Assembly: GCF_021155775.2 (NCBI RefSeq)
Contig: NC_060234.1
Location: 32,175,026 to 32,239,025, forward strand
Source of the DNA: Neodiprion pinetum
Lineage: Eukaryota; Arthropoda; Insecta; Hymenoptera; Diprionidae
Reading direction: 5' to 3'
Length of the DNA: 64,000 bases
Each line of letters begins with the position of its first letter. Positions within the stretch are counted from its first letter, which is position 1. The translations under genes and the position numbers were made by a program. Under the pieces are notes generated by a model. The model searched no databases and had not been told where the DNA came from. It was given only the letters and a program-made list of their open reading frames with translations. Below are positions 41,190 through 55,971 of this stretch, piece by piece.

Positions 41190-44100
41190 GTACGTTGAGT
41201 ATCGTCATGATTTTGTATTATCCGAACTGATCGGCATCGAACCAAGGAAGAATGTTCTCTTTCTTTGTCAATAATTTTCTGCACAAATTCTATAACAGAG
41301 AAACTGTACAAGAATTTGGCAAGTTAATTACAGAAGACGCACAATTTTATGCTCGGAAGATTCGCGTATGCATTTGCCAAATTCTTGTACAGTTTCTGAA
41401 CAAATCTTGGGAATCATCAATTTATCGGAAGTCTGCAAAGTTCGAAAATTAACAATCTCCACCGAATACTCGATTTTTTAACTGAGTTTCAGCTGAAGTC
41501 CTGGAACCGTTTTGTCGGGATTTCTGTACAGCCACTGTATGAAAAATTAACTCTCAGATTGACGTTTAAAAAAAAAACAAAAAATATCCTACCATTTTGA
41601 AAAAAGTACTTATAAAGCGATGTACGTCGTTCCTGATAAAAAAAATTCCAAGCTCACTCCAATGCAGATACTACTTCGACTATACATACGTATATATATG
41701 TATAAAAGTATTCGATTTTACATATTTCAAACATCCAATTGTAAGAAGTAAGACATACTTACCTTTGTTTCATCATGCATTCTAATTCGGCCATGTGCTC
41801 ACAAACCTAGCCCTCTTTTCATTATTCCTTGAGAAAGTATACTGTAGATATTGTTTGGGCGTATTAAAATGTATTCAATTGGATGAAAAAAAATGTGGAA
41901 TGTAGTAGACTCTCGAAGATATCTTTATTTTCATTCAATGAATCACGGTGACCACGATCCCAATTGAACCACTGATGTGCGTAGCAAAATACAAAGTGAG
42001 ACAATTTTCGCTCTTAAATATGTCATTCTGAAGCGGGCCTCGAAATTGATCGTTTGAGTACGAAAGTCTAAAGGACAAAAATCTCTGCAACGTTTTTTGT
42101 TTTGTCTTCTCGACTAGAACATATACTTCCAAGTTACTAAGATTCTACTTAAACTTTTATCATAAAACTGACCATTTTATTCCGAGATTAATATCACGCT
42201 ATCGGCCAGGTGCGAAACATAGGACGAAAATGTTAACAGAATACGTTGAACCCCTAGTTTCCGCGTGGCAGTGAATAACGAGGGACCCGTGATAACAGTA
42301 CACACCTTGAGGTCGCAGTTACTCCGCCATTTTGGGTTAAAATTGATTTATTTCTTGTTTGCTCCGACGTTAAAACAGGTCCTGCAATAGCTTGAAGATA
42401 ACAGCTCTATACGATCATGTTCATAAATGGTATCTCCCGGATCACAATGGACTGCGTGGAAAAAATTGCCACTTCTTACGGTTTCGGAGCAGCTGAACCC
42501 CCTGATAATCCTGGACCGTTCTACACCACTCTACGAAGAAAATTTATTAGCCCCGGACTTATGGACCTTAGAATTCGGTTGGTCACGTAGTAAAACTGCT
42601 TCGGGATTGCAATATAGGTAGAGTCAATTTTTATTTTCAAATTTTCGTCGCTTACCTTTGATGTGCAGTCTATAGGTACGGTATAACGGAACCGAGTTGC
42701 GCAGTTTCTTGCAGCTATTTTTTTACAATATAGTGTCAAAACGTCGGGTGTGTGCAATAAATTGTTTATGCACACGTTCACGTGTAAATTGATGTCACGT
42801 TGGCGGATTTCGGCGCTAAGCCCAGCCCGGCGTAATCTCAAAACTAATCGACCGTCTGAATAATTCATAATGAAATATTAACATAATGTTCCGTGCGATA
42901 AACACCGGATATCTGCTTTATTTATCCTCCCGTTCACTACCCATATCAAAATTATACCTATTAAAATTATTCCTATAATTATTCTAGAAGCGGATGTAGA
43001 GCAGGGAGCAATAATGGCTGAAGTAAAAACCGATGCGTGAGCGGCGTATAGAAAAAAAACCTCTAGAATAGTTATTGAGGTACTTTTCTCATTTCATGGA
43101 TTTAATTAGACCGGATTCTTCTGTACTCGTCTCGTCTTTGCCTTCGCCTTCATCAGGGCAACTACGGGTGGAAACATTGAAAACTGAGAGCCAAAGACGG
43201 GATTCCTATCCTCGCGCATGGGCGAGACTCACCCTTTCGATCGCTCATTAACCTATATCCGCGAGAGTATAAAGCGGACTTGGCTCTTTTTAATTAATAT
43301 CCCCATTTCCATCTCTCTCCGTATATCTTCTCTCGCGAATTTTCCCCTATATCTTTTGCTTCCCCTCGGCTGCCAAGTCCCAGGCTGAAACGTGCTGCTT
43401 TTTAGGGCTTAAACCGTGGAAATAGTCTGAATTCGAACTGATATCAGGCAGATGGGTTCAAGTTCCTTCCGATCACTTGACGGGGGTTAGAATTAAGGGC
43501 GCCGTTCAATCCCAGTCTAGCATTCGTTTCAATGCACATGCTCAATTGCCTCTTGTTATACTTGTTTCAGCTCACCAGCCACTGACACTGTTTCACGGAG
43601 GGGCGTCTTTTCCCGGCGATACTATGGCAGCATCGAAATGGTAAGGTCAATTGGTTTAATTTACGAATCGCAATCTACCGCATAGACTCGATAACCGATT
43701 ACACGTGCTGCGTTGATTCACTAATTGCCTGCACTTTATACGTATCCATAAGACACTTGTGCAATGCTTGTCGAATGCACCGGTCAGTGGTAACGGTTGA
43801 AGAACGTGACTGACGAGCCGGCAAATTCTCGGTGAATCACACGTGATAATTTATACTTTAATCGACCATCCCGCTCAGCACTGATTATCACCGCTCCGTA
43901 TACTCGCGGTCAGATTGCATGCCACGAGTGGATCGGGCAGCGATTTTAAGACGATCGAAAAGCCGTCTGCTTGCTTCGAGTAGAATAGTAGAAGTTTGAA
44001 AACCTGACGAAATGTTCTGATTGTAAATTTTTTCTCATCGACTATAAATTTCAGTGACATACTCGTGCTAATGTTGATATTATGCCGAGCAAGAGAAATT

Positions 44101-47100
44101 TGACTATCGGGTGAAATTTCCAACAAACCAACCACTTTGAAACCGTATTTTCATTCGATTACTAAGCCGCAAGCTCTGCAAAGGCTAAGTAAGCAAATCG
44201 AGTTCCGCGAACGCGTATATAAAACGGTAAAAGCAGAGTAAATACCCTATCCGCTGATCCGCAATCAGATTGTAACCACATTCGATTATCTGAAGACGGT
44301 TAATCAAAACCTCGATCCTATACCTATATCGCCGATGCTGCAGGATAACGGCCGTATCTCTGCGATAACGCCAGCGTCTGGACACGGATATGCAAATTGA
44401 AAGAAAACAATTATTTTTCGACGTTTCAAATTTTTCACGTTTTCTGTGTACGTGCGTGCAACGTTGAATATGGATCAACCGAGGAAACCCGGCTCTAATC
44501 TCCCCGCGGTTTTGTAATTTACACAAATATACCGGTTACCGGAAATTCGCTCGCGACCGCGTTCAATCTACCGCTGTTAACCTATCTTTATACAGACTTA
44601 ACGAGCCAGCGCAGGTTCATAAAATTCAGTCCGTTTGTCGCAGATTGCAACGTATAATATACTGCCAAAATAGAACTACAAAATGTTGTATTATATACCT
44701 TGAAAAATACAGTATAGGCGTATAATTCGGTCATTACTGAACAGGTACACGCATATTTTAAGAAAAGTAGCTATATTTTCACCCAGAAAATACTTCTGCT
44801 ATGCTTCACACCTATAGCCAGTAAAAACAGTGCCGACATTTTTTACTATCGCGAGACCTCAAGGGCACTTGTTAAAAATTCACCGAGACAGTTTCAGACA
44901 AGATATAAGCGATCCTTGACCCTGTTTCATGTCTACTAATTAATAATTAACGATACCGAAAAGAATTCAAACGGCTCTTTGTTTACTCTCCTATGGTTTT
45001 CGTGAATGCGACGTTGACCAAGATAAATCTTCCGAGTCCAGACATAATTTATCGGCACTTGAAATTGGCGCGAACTGTTGTTTCGGTAGCTATCTCAAAT
45101 ACCTATCGGCTCAATCGCAATATGCCAAAGGCATTCTAGTAAACCATATACAGTGTGTTTCCGAGTAAATGTAGAAGTGTGTTGGGTTGCGTACCGCTGA
45201 AAGGAACAAATATCGCTTCGAGTTATCAGTAGGTAGCGCGTTTGAAGTCCTCGCGAGTAAGTTGGAACTGCCCATGCTGCCAAGTTGTGAGAATTTGGCC
45301 AAGCAATTCTTTCGTAGTTTATAACTCGTGCCGAAGCGCGTTCAGTGGTCGAGTTCCAGAGTCTAGCTAACCCGTTCACTTTCAAATGAAAATATTAACT
45401 CAAAATGCCTTTATTTAACCAAAGAAACACTTTTTGGACGATTTTGACATGTTTTGGATATGAATCAGAAATCGAGTTTTATTTCCAAAATTCACGTTTT
45501 CCTTGCAATGTGAGAATAATTCTATAAAATAAATAGCGACAATCGATTTGTCAGAAAATTTTACCCCTATTTCATATACTTGACAACTATTCAATATGCG
45601 GTATATCTTGTGAAAATCGTAAAAAACGAAAATCAAGATTGTACACTATGGTGTACGGAAAAGCGAATGGGTTAAAATGATTATATAATTTGACTTGACT
45701 AAAGTAATTATGACTCAGTAGGTCTGTTTTACCGATATTTGTTCTTCTTAGTGGTAGGCAATCCAATATACTGCGGTGTTTACTCGGAAACACACTCCAT
45801 AATTGAAAATGTTGGGAACCGCAATATGTGCCGAATTGTAAAGCGTACGCGATGTGGAATATCTTGGTAGGAATGCATACCTGGGTTTACGAGTCTTACC
45901 GACTTCATTTCGTTATTCCTCTTGCCTTTGGCTGTGCCAAATTTAAAGCTGTGTCAGTTTTTCTCCGAATAACGTACCTTGTAAGTGTGATGCTTAGAGG
46001 AATTTCGACCTCGTGAAAAATGTAAACTTACTTTAATGAAGTATGCGTATACTCACATCAGCGCAAATTGCAATTTCTTGAACCGTAAAAAGGGTTCGAA
46101 ACCGGTTGACCAATCATTCCTTAGGGTTTAGAATAAGGTGGAAGCTGGGTGAACTTTTTTGCGTAACGACTCAGGCAAACTGAACTACCTTCTCGTTATG
46201 TCTGATTCGAGCAAACTTTACTACCGTCGTTACTTATAACCGAAATGAAAATATATCTCCACCCACGATTCAATCTCGGTGCTTGCTCAACCCTTCTATG
46301 CAGCTTCCTCTTATCCCTGGATGTATAAGTTGCGAGGAGATTCTCCGCCTCTTACATTATAATTCTTGTATTCACAAACAGTATTCAATATTGTACCTGC
46401 TGCGATCTTCTAGTTTCCAACATGACCATTTTCACATTCCATATATCGCCGTGCCAATGACAAATTGGTTAGTTTACAAATTTCCTTGCTCTCTCAGATT
46501 TCGCAGGCTTGCAGCAGAAAAATTATAACTTTTATAACGGTCTTCGTCGCGTGAAAAGTTGTCCGGAATACAAGGCGACGCATTAACATCGATTTCTGCG
46601 TTCCAGATCCCTGATCAATTTCCCCAATATTTCCGCATTCCGCAGGTACTTTGTACGACGGTTAATCTTGTTCTACCACCGAATGTTATTTCCCATTACC
46701 GCGTTTAGTCACGAGCCTGCTTCTGTATCGACTACCCAATTCATTATCTTGACATTCTGTAATTGCACCTCTTGTCTCGCCACTTTGACTGTTGAGAGAA
46801 GTGTAAATATGTATAGCAGCCAAGCCTGATCAATTAACCGCACGAGACGAGGCGATAAAAACAGACGACTAGAATCGACGTGCCCAGCTAGCAAAGTAGG
46901 AAACTGTTTCATTGATATCGCCTGACTGGTGCAAACGAATTCCCGTATACATATGTAATACCTGTGAGGTGTCAAAGTCTCAAGGAGCGATGTAACGATA
47001 GGATCTGCACACACCCGGGCTCTATTATTTTTTGGGCCTTGTGACATTTCTCGCAACGTATAATAAATAAATCATGCATTATGCGTGGGGCACCTGCGAA

Positions 47101-50100
47101 CGACGCTAAGCCCGCAGGGATTTACGCGCTAATTTCATCGGAGGTCTCTCGCCATTGTGTTTCGAAAATTTACTGCGATCCTAATTTGCGTCCCAACCCA
47201 CATCAAACCTTTTCCAGCTTCTCCCTAAGCCCTGAGCTGCTGGATGTTGATACTCTGCTATTTTTCGCTCAACATACCAAATATAATATGATGTGAAACT
47301 CGCCGTGGGAACAATTTTATCAATTAGATCAAATTAGGAAAATATTCAGCAGTTCAGCTTTCGCATGTAGGTATATTTTACGTTTGCAGTTTTATCAGTG
47401 CGTGTTTATTGATCAAGAAATTTAACTCTGCAGCCCAAAAACCCTCCAGAATTTTGTTCGGTATGACCGTGGCAAAATCTGTGTGAAATATCAGGCTAAG
47501 CGAGTAAAATTCAGGCTCTGTGCAGAAGCGCCGCCGTGGCCATAAATATTTCATCCCCGGACGTGCGAAAAATGGGAAAGTGGTTACCACTCGTCAAGTA
47601 GCTCCATAAATTTCATTCGATCAGATTGCAAATTTTCACCGAATTTTCCATTGTTTGTAGGGAAATAAACACATCGTCATAAACTTCGTCCAATTCGTTA
47701 AATCGCACGTTTTTTTCTGCCTGATACAATCAATTTCTATTTCCGCGGTTCTGTGAGTTTTTCGTCAGCTAGAACTGAATCGATAGAAAATCTAAAATAT
47801 TGTTTCCCTGGCCCTTCTTTACGCGCGTAGCGACACGTGATATGAGTAACGGTAAATATTGATCCACTCGGATCGTAGTCAAACGTAAGTTTAATAAAGT
47901 TTGAAATATTGTCAAAATCTCTGCATGGTCCCGCGCTTATACTTTAATATCTTTCGGCACAACCCCGAACGCACATTCTCGTGTTTAAACTTGTCGGAGT
48001 TTGGTCGGGGAGGGGGGACGCCGAGCAGAGAAAAGCTCGAGAAAAAATTGCAACATTCGGTTATCAACGTGGAAAAATTTCCACTCTCGCTTCAACGGCG
48101 GATCTCGCAAAGTCCAGAATTAAAAATGCTACACCCAATACCCGCATTATTCACATATTTAAAGAAAAGAAATATAAAATTTCCTCGTATTTAAGTAACG
48201 GGTTAAGAATACGAACTTCAGATAATGAGATAAACATGTCTGTAAACTAATTTTCAGTATTTAAAAAAATACAAATGGACGATTACAAATCGTTGAAATG
48301 ACTATCAAATTCATGACTGCGTAAACCGAATGATAAACTCCTACCATTGCATATTGTACAAATTTATGACAAGCCAACTGTCACGTTTCGATGAATCGTC
48401 CATTTGATTCGCGATTTCAGATTTCATTATAATGTAACATACAATATGCAACACAATTCAATATATGTAAATGAGATCCAATAGAAAGGAGGTAGAGAAA
48501 ATAAATGTATGATCGACTCGACTCAATGATTAATTTTCTCTTGACCTACAAAAGACTTATCTTATTCAAATGAACATACCTATCCGTTTTACCGTGGCTG
48601 GAAATTCACTTGCGTCTATAAAAATAAACATATACTTCATCAACGAGTCAGGCGAAATAATGTTTGAATTAAGTAAATAATACTTTTTCTCATCTCAGTC
48701 TGTTTGCAACGAGGCTAAATATCGTTGCGATACTTGTGAATATTCTCGCCAACTTTGGAAAAAAGAGAATCCGTCCAAGAGGATATTACACACACACCTT
48801 AAAGAGGCATAATATATTACTCTGAAATAATTTCCATCCCGTCATTCTTCTGGCTAATTTGTCAAACGTCGCGTGCTTACAGCTGTCTTACACTCTGCAG
48901 AGCTTGTACCGCCCGAGTGATAAGATCCTTAATTTCAATTTCTCTGGTTCGTTACTTTCTCCGCAAAATATACAGTGACCTGGAAAGTCATAGGTAAACA
49001 ATCGCCCGACCCTCTTAGAAGGAGAAATGAAAATGCATAAGGGATGAAGTGCGCGCTCACCGTCTGACCACACGGTCACCCTTACTACCTAACCATCCTT
49101 CTTTCGTCGGATTGGCTTCAGTGAGGATCGTACCGAAGCGAGGAGAAAGTAGCGAGGTTCAAATTTCAGACCTTTCCTTCACCCTTTGCCCGTTTCCATT
49201 TAGAAAAAGGAGGAAAAGTTTCATTCATTGTCACAAAAGAGAATTATTCACCGCAGCTGGTTTGATCGAATTTTGGTGGGCAAACATCTTTGGCAAATCA
49301 TCAGGAAAATAGTTCTTTTTCATGAAAAATGTGTACCTTCAGCCAGGAAGATAATTTTCTTTCATGAAATAAATCACAGCCGTTTTTTTCCGAGCTCAAA
49401 GTTGCCAGGCTGCCGCTGCCGCGGTTAGTGAAGAATACCTCGAGAGAACGAATTTAGGGCGAAACCCGAAACGGAAGCTGGCAACTAAGTTTCACGATCA
49501 GGCAGAAAGGAGGTGAAGCAAAAAAATTACTCAGGGGAAATGTCAATTAAGGGTGAAAATATCATATTGAATTATTGAGTAATACAATAATTCTATACTG
49601 GGGCGAGTTTTACGTCAGCAAAATAACGGCGGGATTAATTGGGATTCATCGTGAAATTTTTCGCACTTTTTTCGCAGGGCGTGAAATTCTGTAGAATAAT
49701 AAAAAGTTGTCGGCGCATAAACTTGCGAAAATTATTTCAACAGTAAATTGGCATGATTTCTTGGCGTTGTTTTTTATTTTTCTTATTTAGATTTTATTTT
49801 TTTTTTTGTTTCTCGCATCCGTTCCTTCCATTATAATCGCATAATTTTTTCCATCGAAAGCACAACTACAACCGCGCTCCAAAGTTTACTTCTGATTCAC
49901 ACCCACTTGATGCCATTCCATACCGACAAAAGCCGAAACTTTTATGGTGCGAAATTGCGCCGGGTGAAATAAGTGGTAAAAATTGTTCAACAAACGATTT
50001 TGCACAACAATAAGTCATAATCGCGGAACGTACGAGTTTTGTTCTCCAAAATCTCTTGAGGGTAATAAAAATTGACGTCTGTTTTAATATGTTTAGCAGT

Positions 50101-53100
50101 GTTTTTAAGACGTTGAAACTTCAATTCCCCTGTCAAGATACTTGTAGACATATTATGAAGAACTAGTCGTAATCTTTCTCCAAAGTTGAACTTTTTGTCT
50201 TATTTACCTCACATCGGCGTTTTACATCAAGAACCTCACCGACGTTCGGCTATATATTTATTTATGTACATATTTACCATAAGATTATCAGTCTTGTATC
50301 TTCCACTTTCGTTAAAAGCTTTCACAGCGGAGCTGCATATATATATATATAAATCTATCAGTTTGATAATCGCCCGCTCGAATGATAACGAAGAGGAAGT
50401 GAAATTCTTGCAACAAATTTAAGTACCTATTGCTCATGAAACCTGTTTCTTCCAAAAATCTGGCGGTAATTAATAGAGCTTTGAAGTTAAACCAATACGT
50501 TCAATTCGACTTTCACGCGTATAATTATTATCGCAATTTTCTTTTTAATTAGTAAAATATGTATGTCCCTACAAATTAAGAATTGATCGTCGAATATTGT
50601 GTGCAATATAATTTGCATGCGAAGCAGAACATTTGTGCAAATATTTTCCCTACTTTTCCGCGTCGCATTTTTAATAGATCGAAAAGCTCCATCCGCGACT
50701 ATTGAATGGGAGTGAAATTGACGATAATCGTACCCGTCACACTAACGTGGCTATTTCCAGATAATTTTCACTGAAGGGCTACCGGGCCCCTTCCAAGACG
50801 GTCGATTTGAGTAATTGCGTTCCTCCTCTATATTTAGAATTCAGGTGTTTTGTAGGTCACGACGATTTGTGCCGCGTTTCCACGCCGTCAAACACACATA
50901 ATTCCGATACGGCACCTGCAACAAGGGGATTCGACGAGGGAATTTCACGAAAGAAGAAAAATGTATTTCCTCCTCGTTTTTTTCTTCTTCTTTGCTCGGA
51001 ATTGACTCGTCAAGAGAGGAAATAACAATAGTAACGATAAAAATAATAACAAAAATAATGTTGATAATAATAATAAGAACGACACCAACAACAATAGTAG
51101 CCGTAAATATATTAGTATGGAATACCGTAAATTTCAATAATATTATACGATGAATCAATACCAACATACGTAGCCAAAATGATACAACAAGAATACGCGA
51201 TGCGAAAAACATGTAGTGGATCTAGATATAGGTCAGCGATGTAATAATGTAAAGTGACAGAATATAAATTAAAAATTAAGTATATCATACGTAAACACTA
51301 AACAATGCCAATACAAACACACATTCCAGTTGGTATTACGTACCAAGAGCAGGCGAACTCTTATCGGAGAATATTAATCTTATCTGATTCGGGCTAGCTG
51401 CATGTGAAGTTAGATGGGATGATAATCTTTGTCACGTATTTAGGAAATTTATTGAGTCAAATCGTTGCTTATCTCAATTTTTACCAAGATACTGATGCAA
51501 ATTTAAGCTCGATAGAAATTGCCGGGATATTATCGAATTAGTTATGCGGTGCGTAATAAAACAGATCACAGCTGCCGTGCGAAAGGTTTTCCGCATCTAA
51601 CGGGCAATGGCGCACAGAGTTCCCTCTTCACCCTCGTCATCTTTCACCGTTGGTATCAAGAACTCAATTTATTTCGTAATCTGCTCTAATATCGATTTAA
51701 CCAGCTGGTTTCTGGCATGAAGTCATTTGGAATGCTTGAAGTACAGCAGCTCGCTCGTTAACTATATTCCTCGCTGAATAATGAAGGAACCAAAGAAATG
51801 GAATAAAAAAAAAACGTAATTACAGCAAGAAAAAATTAACACAAACACTTAGCAAACCGTCGAGTAGTAGGTAGTAGCTAGCGAAAATTGGCTGAAAATG
51901 GGATAAAATTCAAATGGCATTTGTGAAAAACTGAAAGAACATAAATACATTTTATTTCATACGACGTTTTTATTGGAGTTTTGGCTATAAAATTCAGTGG
52001 TTTCTATTTTTAAAATATAAAGATTTAAGAGAGATAAGACCGGATAAAGAAGACCATGGTTCTCATGCGCTGCTCCCTTATTGCCATGGTTGCGAGTGAA
52101 CGATTAGAGTTTTCGGCAATTTTCAAGCGTCATTCGCCTCAGGCAATGTTCTTCTACAGACTGAACCTAAAATTTTTGAAAATGTATAAAATTTAAAAAA
52201 ATAGCGGCTAAAATTTGAAAAACATCGAAAAATGAATGACGTTTGCTGTAATAACAACAATAATAAATTTTTTTTTTACGTAGACTTTGGTTGACTTTGT
52301 AGAAGAAATTGATATCTTCATTTAAAACGAAAAGAACAAGGCGATATCCTGCGTTCTTGAATTATCGTGGCAAAACTAATGAAAAACGTTGTTTAGAGGA
52401 AACCGCGTGTAAATATGTATCACATAGAAACGCACGGTTGTCTTCAACGCTTAATATCTTTGTTCGTTATTAATATTTTTTTTCCGCGTAACACTGATTT
52501 TTATCGAAAAAAATGTGACAAACAGCTAAGAAATAACAAAAATAGCGTATGTTTTTTCAGTAGTTTATAAAGGCGAATTGAATTTTTACCACATATTTAG
52601 CCGTCAAAGCCTTCCTAGTCACCCTGAGCTTAATTTTGCTAATTTTTCAGTTTTTATTGCGCCAAAATGCTTGAAAGAGCTTGTAGTAACGGAACACAAA
52701 AAAAGCTTGTATTGCGGACTCAAGTTACTCATACTAAAAAATGACAAACTATTTAATCTCTATTCGTCCTGTCATTTATAATTCATTTGGATAAGTTTCT
52801 GAAATGAATTTGTACACTCGAGTTGTCAAAAAGCTTCGTTTGCATAAATTAATATGGCTAGCTGAATCGTATATTTTTTTCACACGATACCCTATTAATC
52901 AAAATGTTGGTGTGTCTGACGTCTTAATAATTTAAACGGAATCGCAAGAGGTGAAAGAAAGGCGATGCGATGCCTAAATTCATGAAACCAACGAAATCCG
53001 ACGTACCAAATAAACCATATCACAGTATTTGGTTAAGACTAGGCTAGAAAATATATTCAAATTAAATCGGTTCAACCCACCTACGATGTTACTGACAAAA

Positions 53101-55920
53101 TGATGCGTTACACGAAGGGGCCTCAAGACGGCCAGAGCTGTTTGTCATTTTTTTCAATATCCACGGGATGGAAAAAACGGAGATAAAAGAAAACCTCGAA
53201 AATCTCACGCTGGATTTATGGTACGGATATGAGGGTAAGCGACTCGTTCTCCAGGGAGGCAAAACGTCCAAGCCCAACAATTCCTTCCCCTTTTGCGCGG
53301 TGAGAATAAAACATGCAGGGTGGTCCGTTCCTTTTTCTACATCAGTACCACGCAGTATTCAACATTTGAGAAAGGTCCTTGTACCTTACCTAAGAAATCG
53401 ATATTTACTATTTTGTTTTTGTCGTTTTTTCGTACAAAACTACCGATGCGTAAATCGAGAAATTGTACAATTGAAAAAAAAAGTAGCACGAAAAAAAAAC
53501 CAGGGGAGGCATAAATCGTAATCAATGTAGCAGAGGAATATCAGGAATGATCGAAAAGTTTCAGATCATTTGCCAAACGAGAGGAAATTTTTCTCGACGA
53601 CGGTGCCGTGGTGGTGACAAAACATTTCTTTCTCTGAAAATTGTGGTATTTCTTACTCTCCCTGGAGGTGCGAATGGTGAAGGGAAGAGATGCGTGTCTC
53701 CAGGTCTCGAGAGACGGGGTTTCAGGAGGAACTGAGAGGACCGCATGGAAGGTGCGAAGTGGACTCCCGGTGGGCACCTAATGGATAGTTTCTGTCGACC
53801 ACTGATTCTTTATTGAAATAATACGAATCCGTACCTACTTGGCGCCCCCGCAGCTCGCTGCGGAAAGAGTGGAACCCTTATTACGCCTCTTTATTCCATT
53901 ATTTCCCAAAGTCACGGTTACGATTTATTTTATATAGCGCTGTGGGATATTCTGACAAAGTTTCCAATTAAATTCAGTATTACAACATTACCTAACTGTA
54001 AATTGAACCTTGGGTAAGCGTGTCAAAGTTTAATTATTCGGCGAAAGGGTCTCGGGAGCCAATCAATCCCGACACGGTCCGCTTAACATGCATAAAGCGA
54101 AAACTTTTAAACGGTACGTCGATTGTTTGCAAATAAAATTTTATAAAAAATTCTCTCTCGCCTCTCAATTTTACAGCAAATAATTTCAATGGTGGAAAAT
54201 AATAAGCGGAAAACAATTGAACCGGTGGTTGCGTCAATTCACGTATATTATACATGAAATTGTTTCCTACAATTCGTGACAAACTGAGGCCAGCATTTCA
54301 GCGCATCCGAATCGTGTATAACACTGTAGTGTGTATTTATTGTGAGATCCGGTTGTTTGACTTTATGATTATTCGACGTTTTGAAATTACCATTAATCAG
54401 ATAGGATACACGCTGAATTTCTATTCTTTTATCAGATTATTCTTAGATGATTTCACCTCGAATTCGTTTCACGAGGAACTTTGATGATGTATACTAATCG
54501 TTCGTTTAAAAACAACTGAAATTTTCAAATAAACATTTCAGTATTCGGAAACGTTTCCTTATTGTTGCAAGTTAAATAAGAGCTCGCCGAGTTTCAACAA
54601 TTATGAGCCATGCTCGGTTGCACGGGTAATCCGATAATTAATTAATACCTAAATCCTAGAAGTTGTCTGCGAATTAAATTTTCCGAACTTCTCGGTGTTC
54701 GGAATGATTAAGTGCTTGCATTGCAGAGCTTGCTAAAAACATTTCATGTTCGTATCGTAACAGTTTAAACTTCAAGTGCCTGCGTCGTAACGACATAAAA
54801 AAACCGTATTCAACCTCTAATTGCGTACCTCCACAAACCGAAATATTTCAAATATTTGGAACTTTCTCCGTACCTGATTTGTAAAAATTGAAACTATGCA
54901 TAACTGTCTGTCTAGCTACGACAATTACATACGTAATTTAGTGGTGGTTTACGTTACGCTAGGCTGCAGGTCGTTTTTCTTTTTATCGTCATAAATGAAA
55001 CGCGTGAATTAGATAGGCAGGTATCCAGGATTGATCGACGGGCGTTAATACGACACCCCATATGCTCGGCATGAATATCAACCAGCTGGCCGGGGCTTCC
55101 GATCGGACGTAAAAAAGGCAGTAAATAATCACAATGACAAGTGTGAAAAATGTTACCGAGCATCGTATTCGATACACTTGGTGGAAACGAATACTCTGAA
55201 ACGTATACGGACGATATTTCATTGCTGGTTTTCTGCCTCCGCAAATTTGGTATCGCACCAACATACGGCGACAAACCGTTGTCAGTTTAGGCTTGGGAAA
55301 TGACCGATAGCGAGGTGCTCTCGGGTTTCCGTAAAATAAATTATATTACGCAACCACTCCACGAAACTAAAATCTGCTTTACTTTCAAACGTATTTGCTT
55401 TTATTTCTTCGATTGAATGTATATCGGTTAATGACTGTACCGTGTACGTTGATTCATCGTCATTCCACTCATTGGATATTTCCATTATACATGTGCGAGG
55501 GTTAAGTTAAAATTTCCTTCTTTTTTCAACTCTATAAATAAATATTCAACTTTCTGTTTGAAAAAGATTTTGGCAGAGACATTTGCGAAAATTTAAACAC
55601 CGATTCTTTCATTTAGAGTGGAAGTAATAATCTTCCGGATAAAAATATTCTACTGCAATTTGAGGTGATAAAAGTTTTGCCACGTACCTGACAGAAATGG
55701 TCTGTTAAAATGAGATCCGTAATTTACTCGATTCGCGAAATTATCCAAATTTGCATAGCGATTAACTCATGGCCTTCTTGGGTCTCTGAAGACATCGTGA
55801 AATAGCTCTCGAGGTCAGTTCAGGAAATGTGGCTGCGTAATTCTCATTAGCAACTCGTTGAAAAGTCATCACGCTGTTATAATAAGTAAATGTAAAAGGT
55901 ATATTATGTATGCATGTATA

Positions 55921-55971
<51 letters not shown>

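Noticed and set aside
53168..53521. 117-codon + frame starting at ATG in intron 2
   Set aside because: A donor-like GTAAGC follows GYEG but in phase 1, which does not fit exon 3, and a second frame is open in parallel. No homology.
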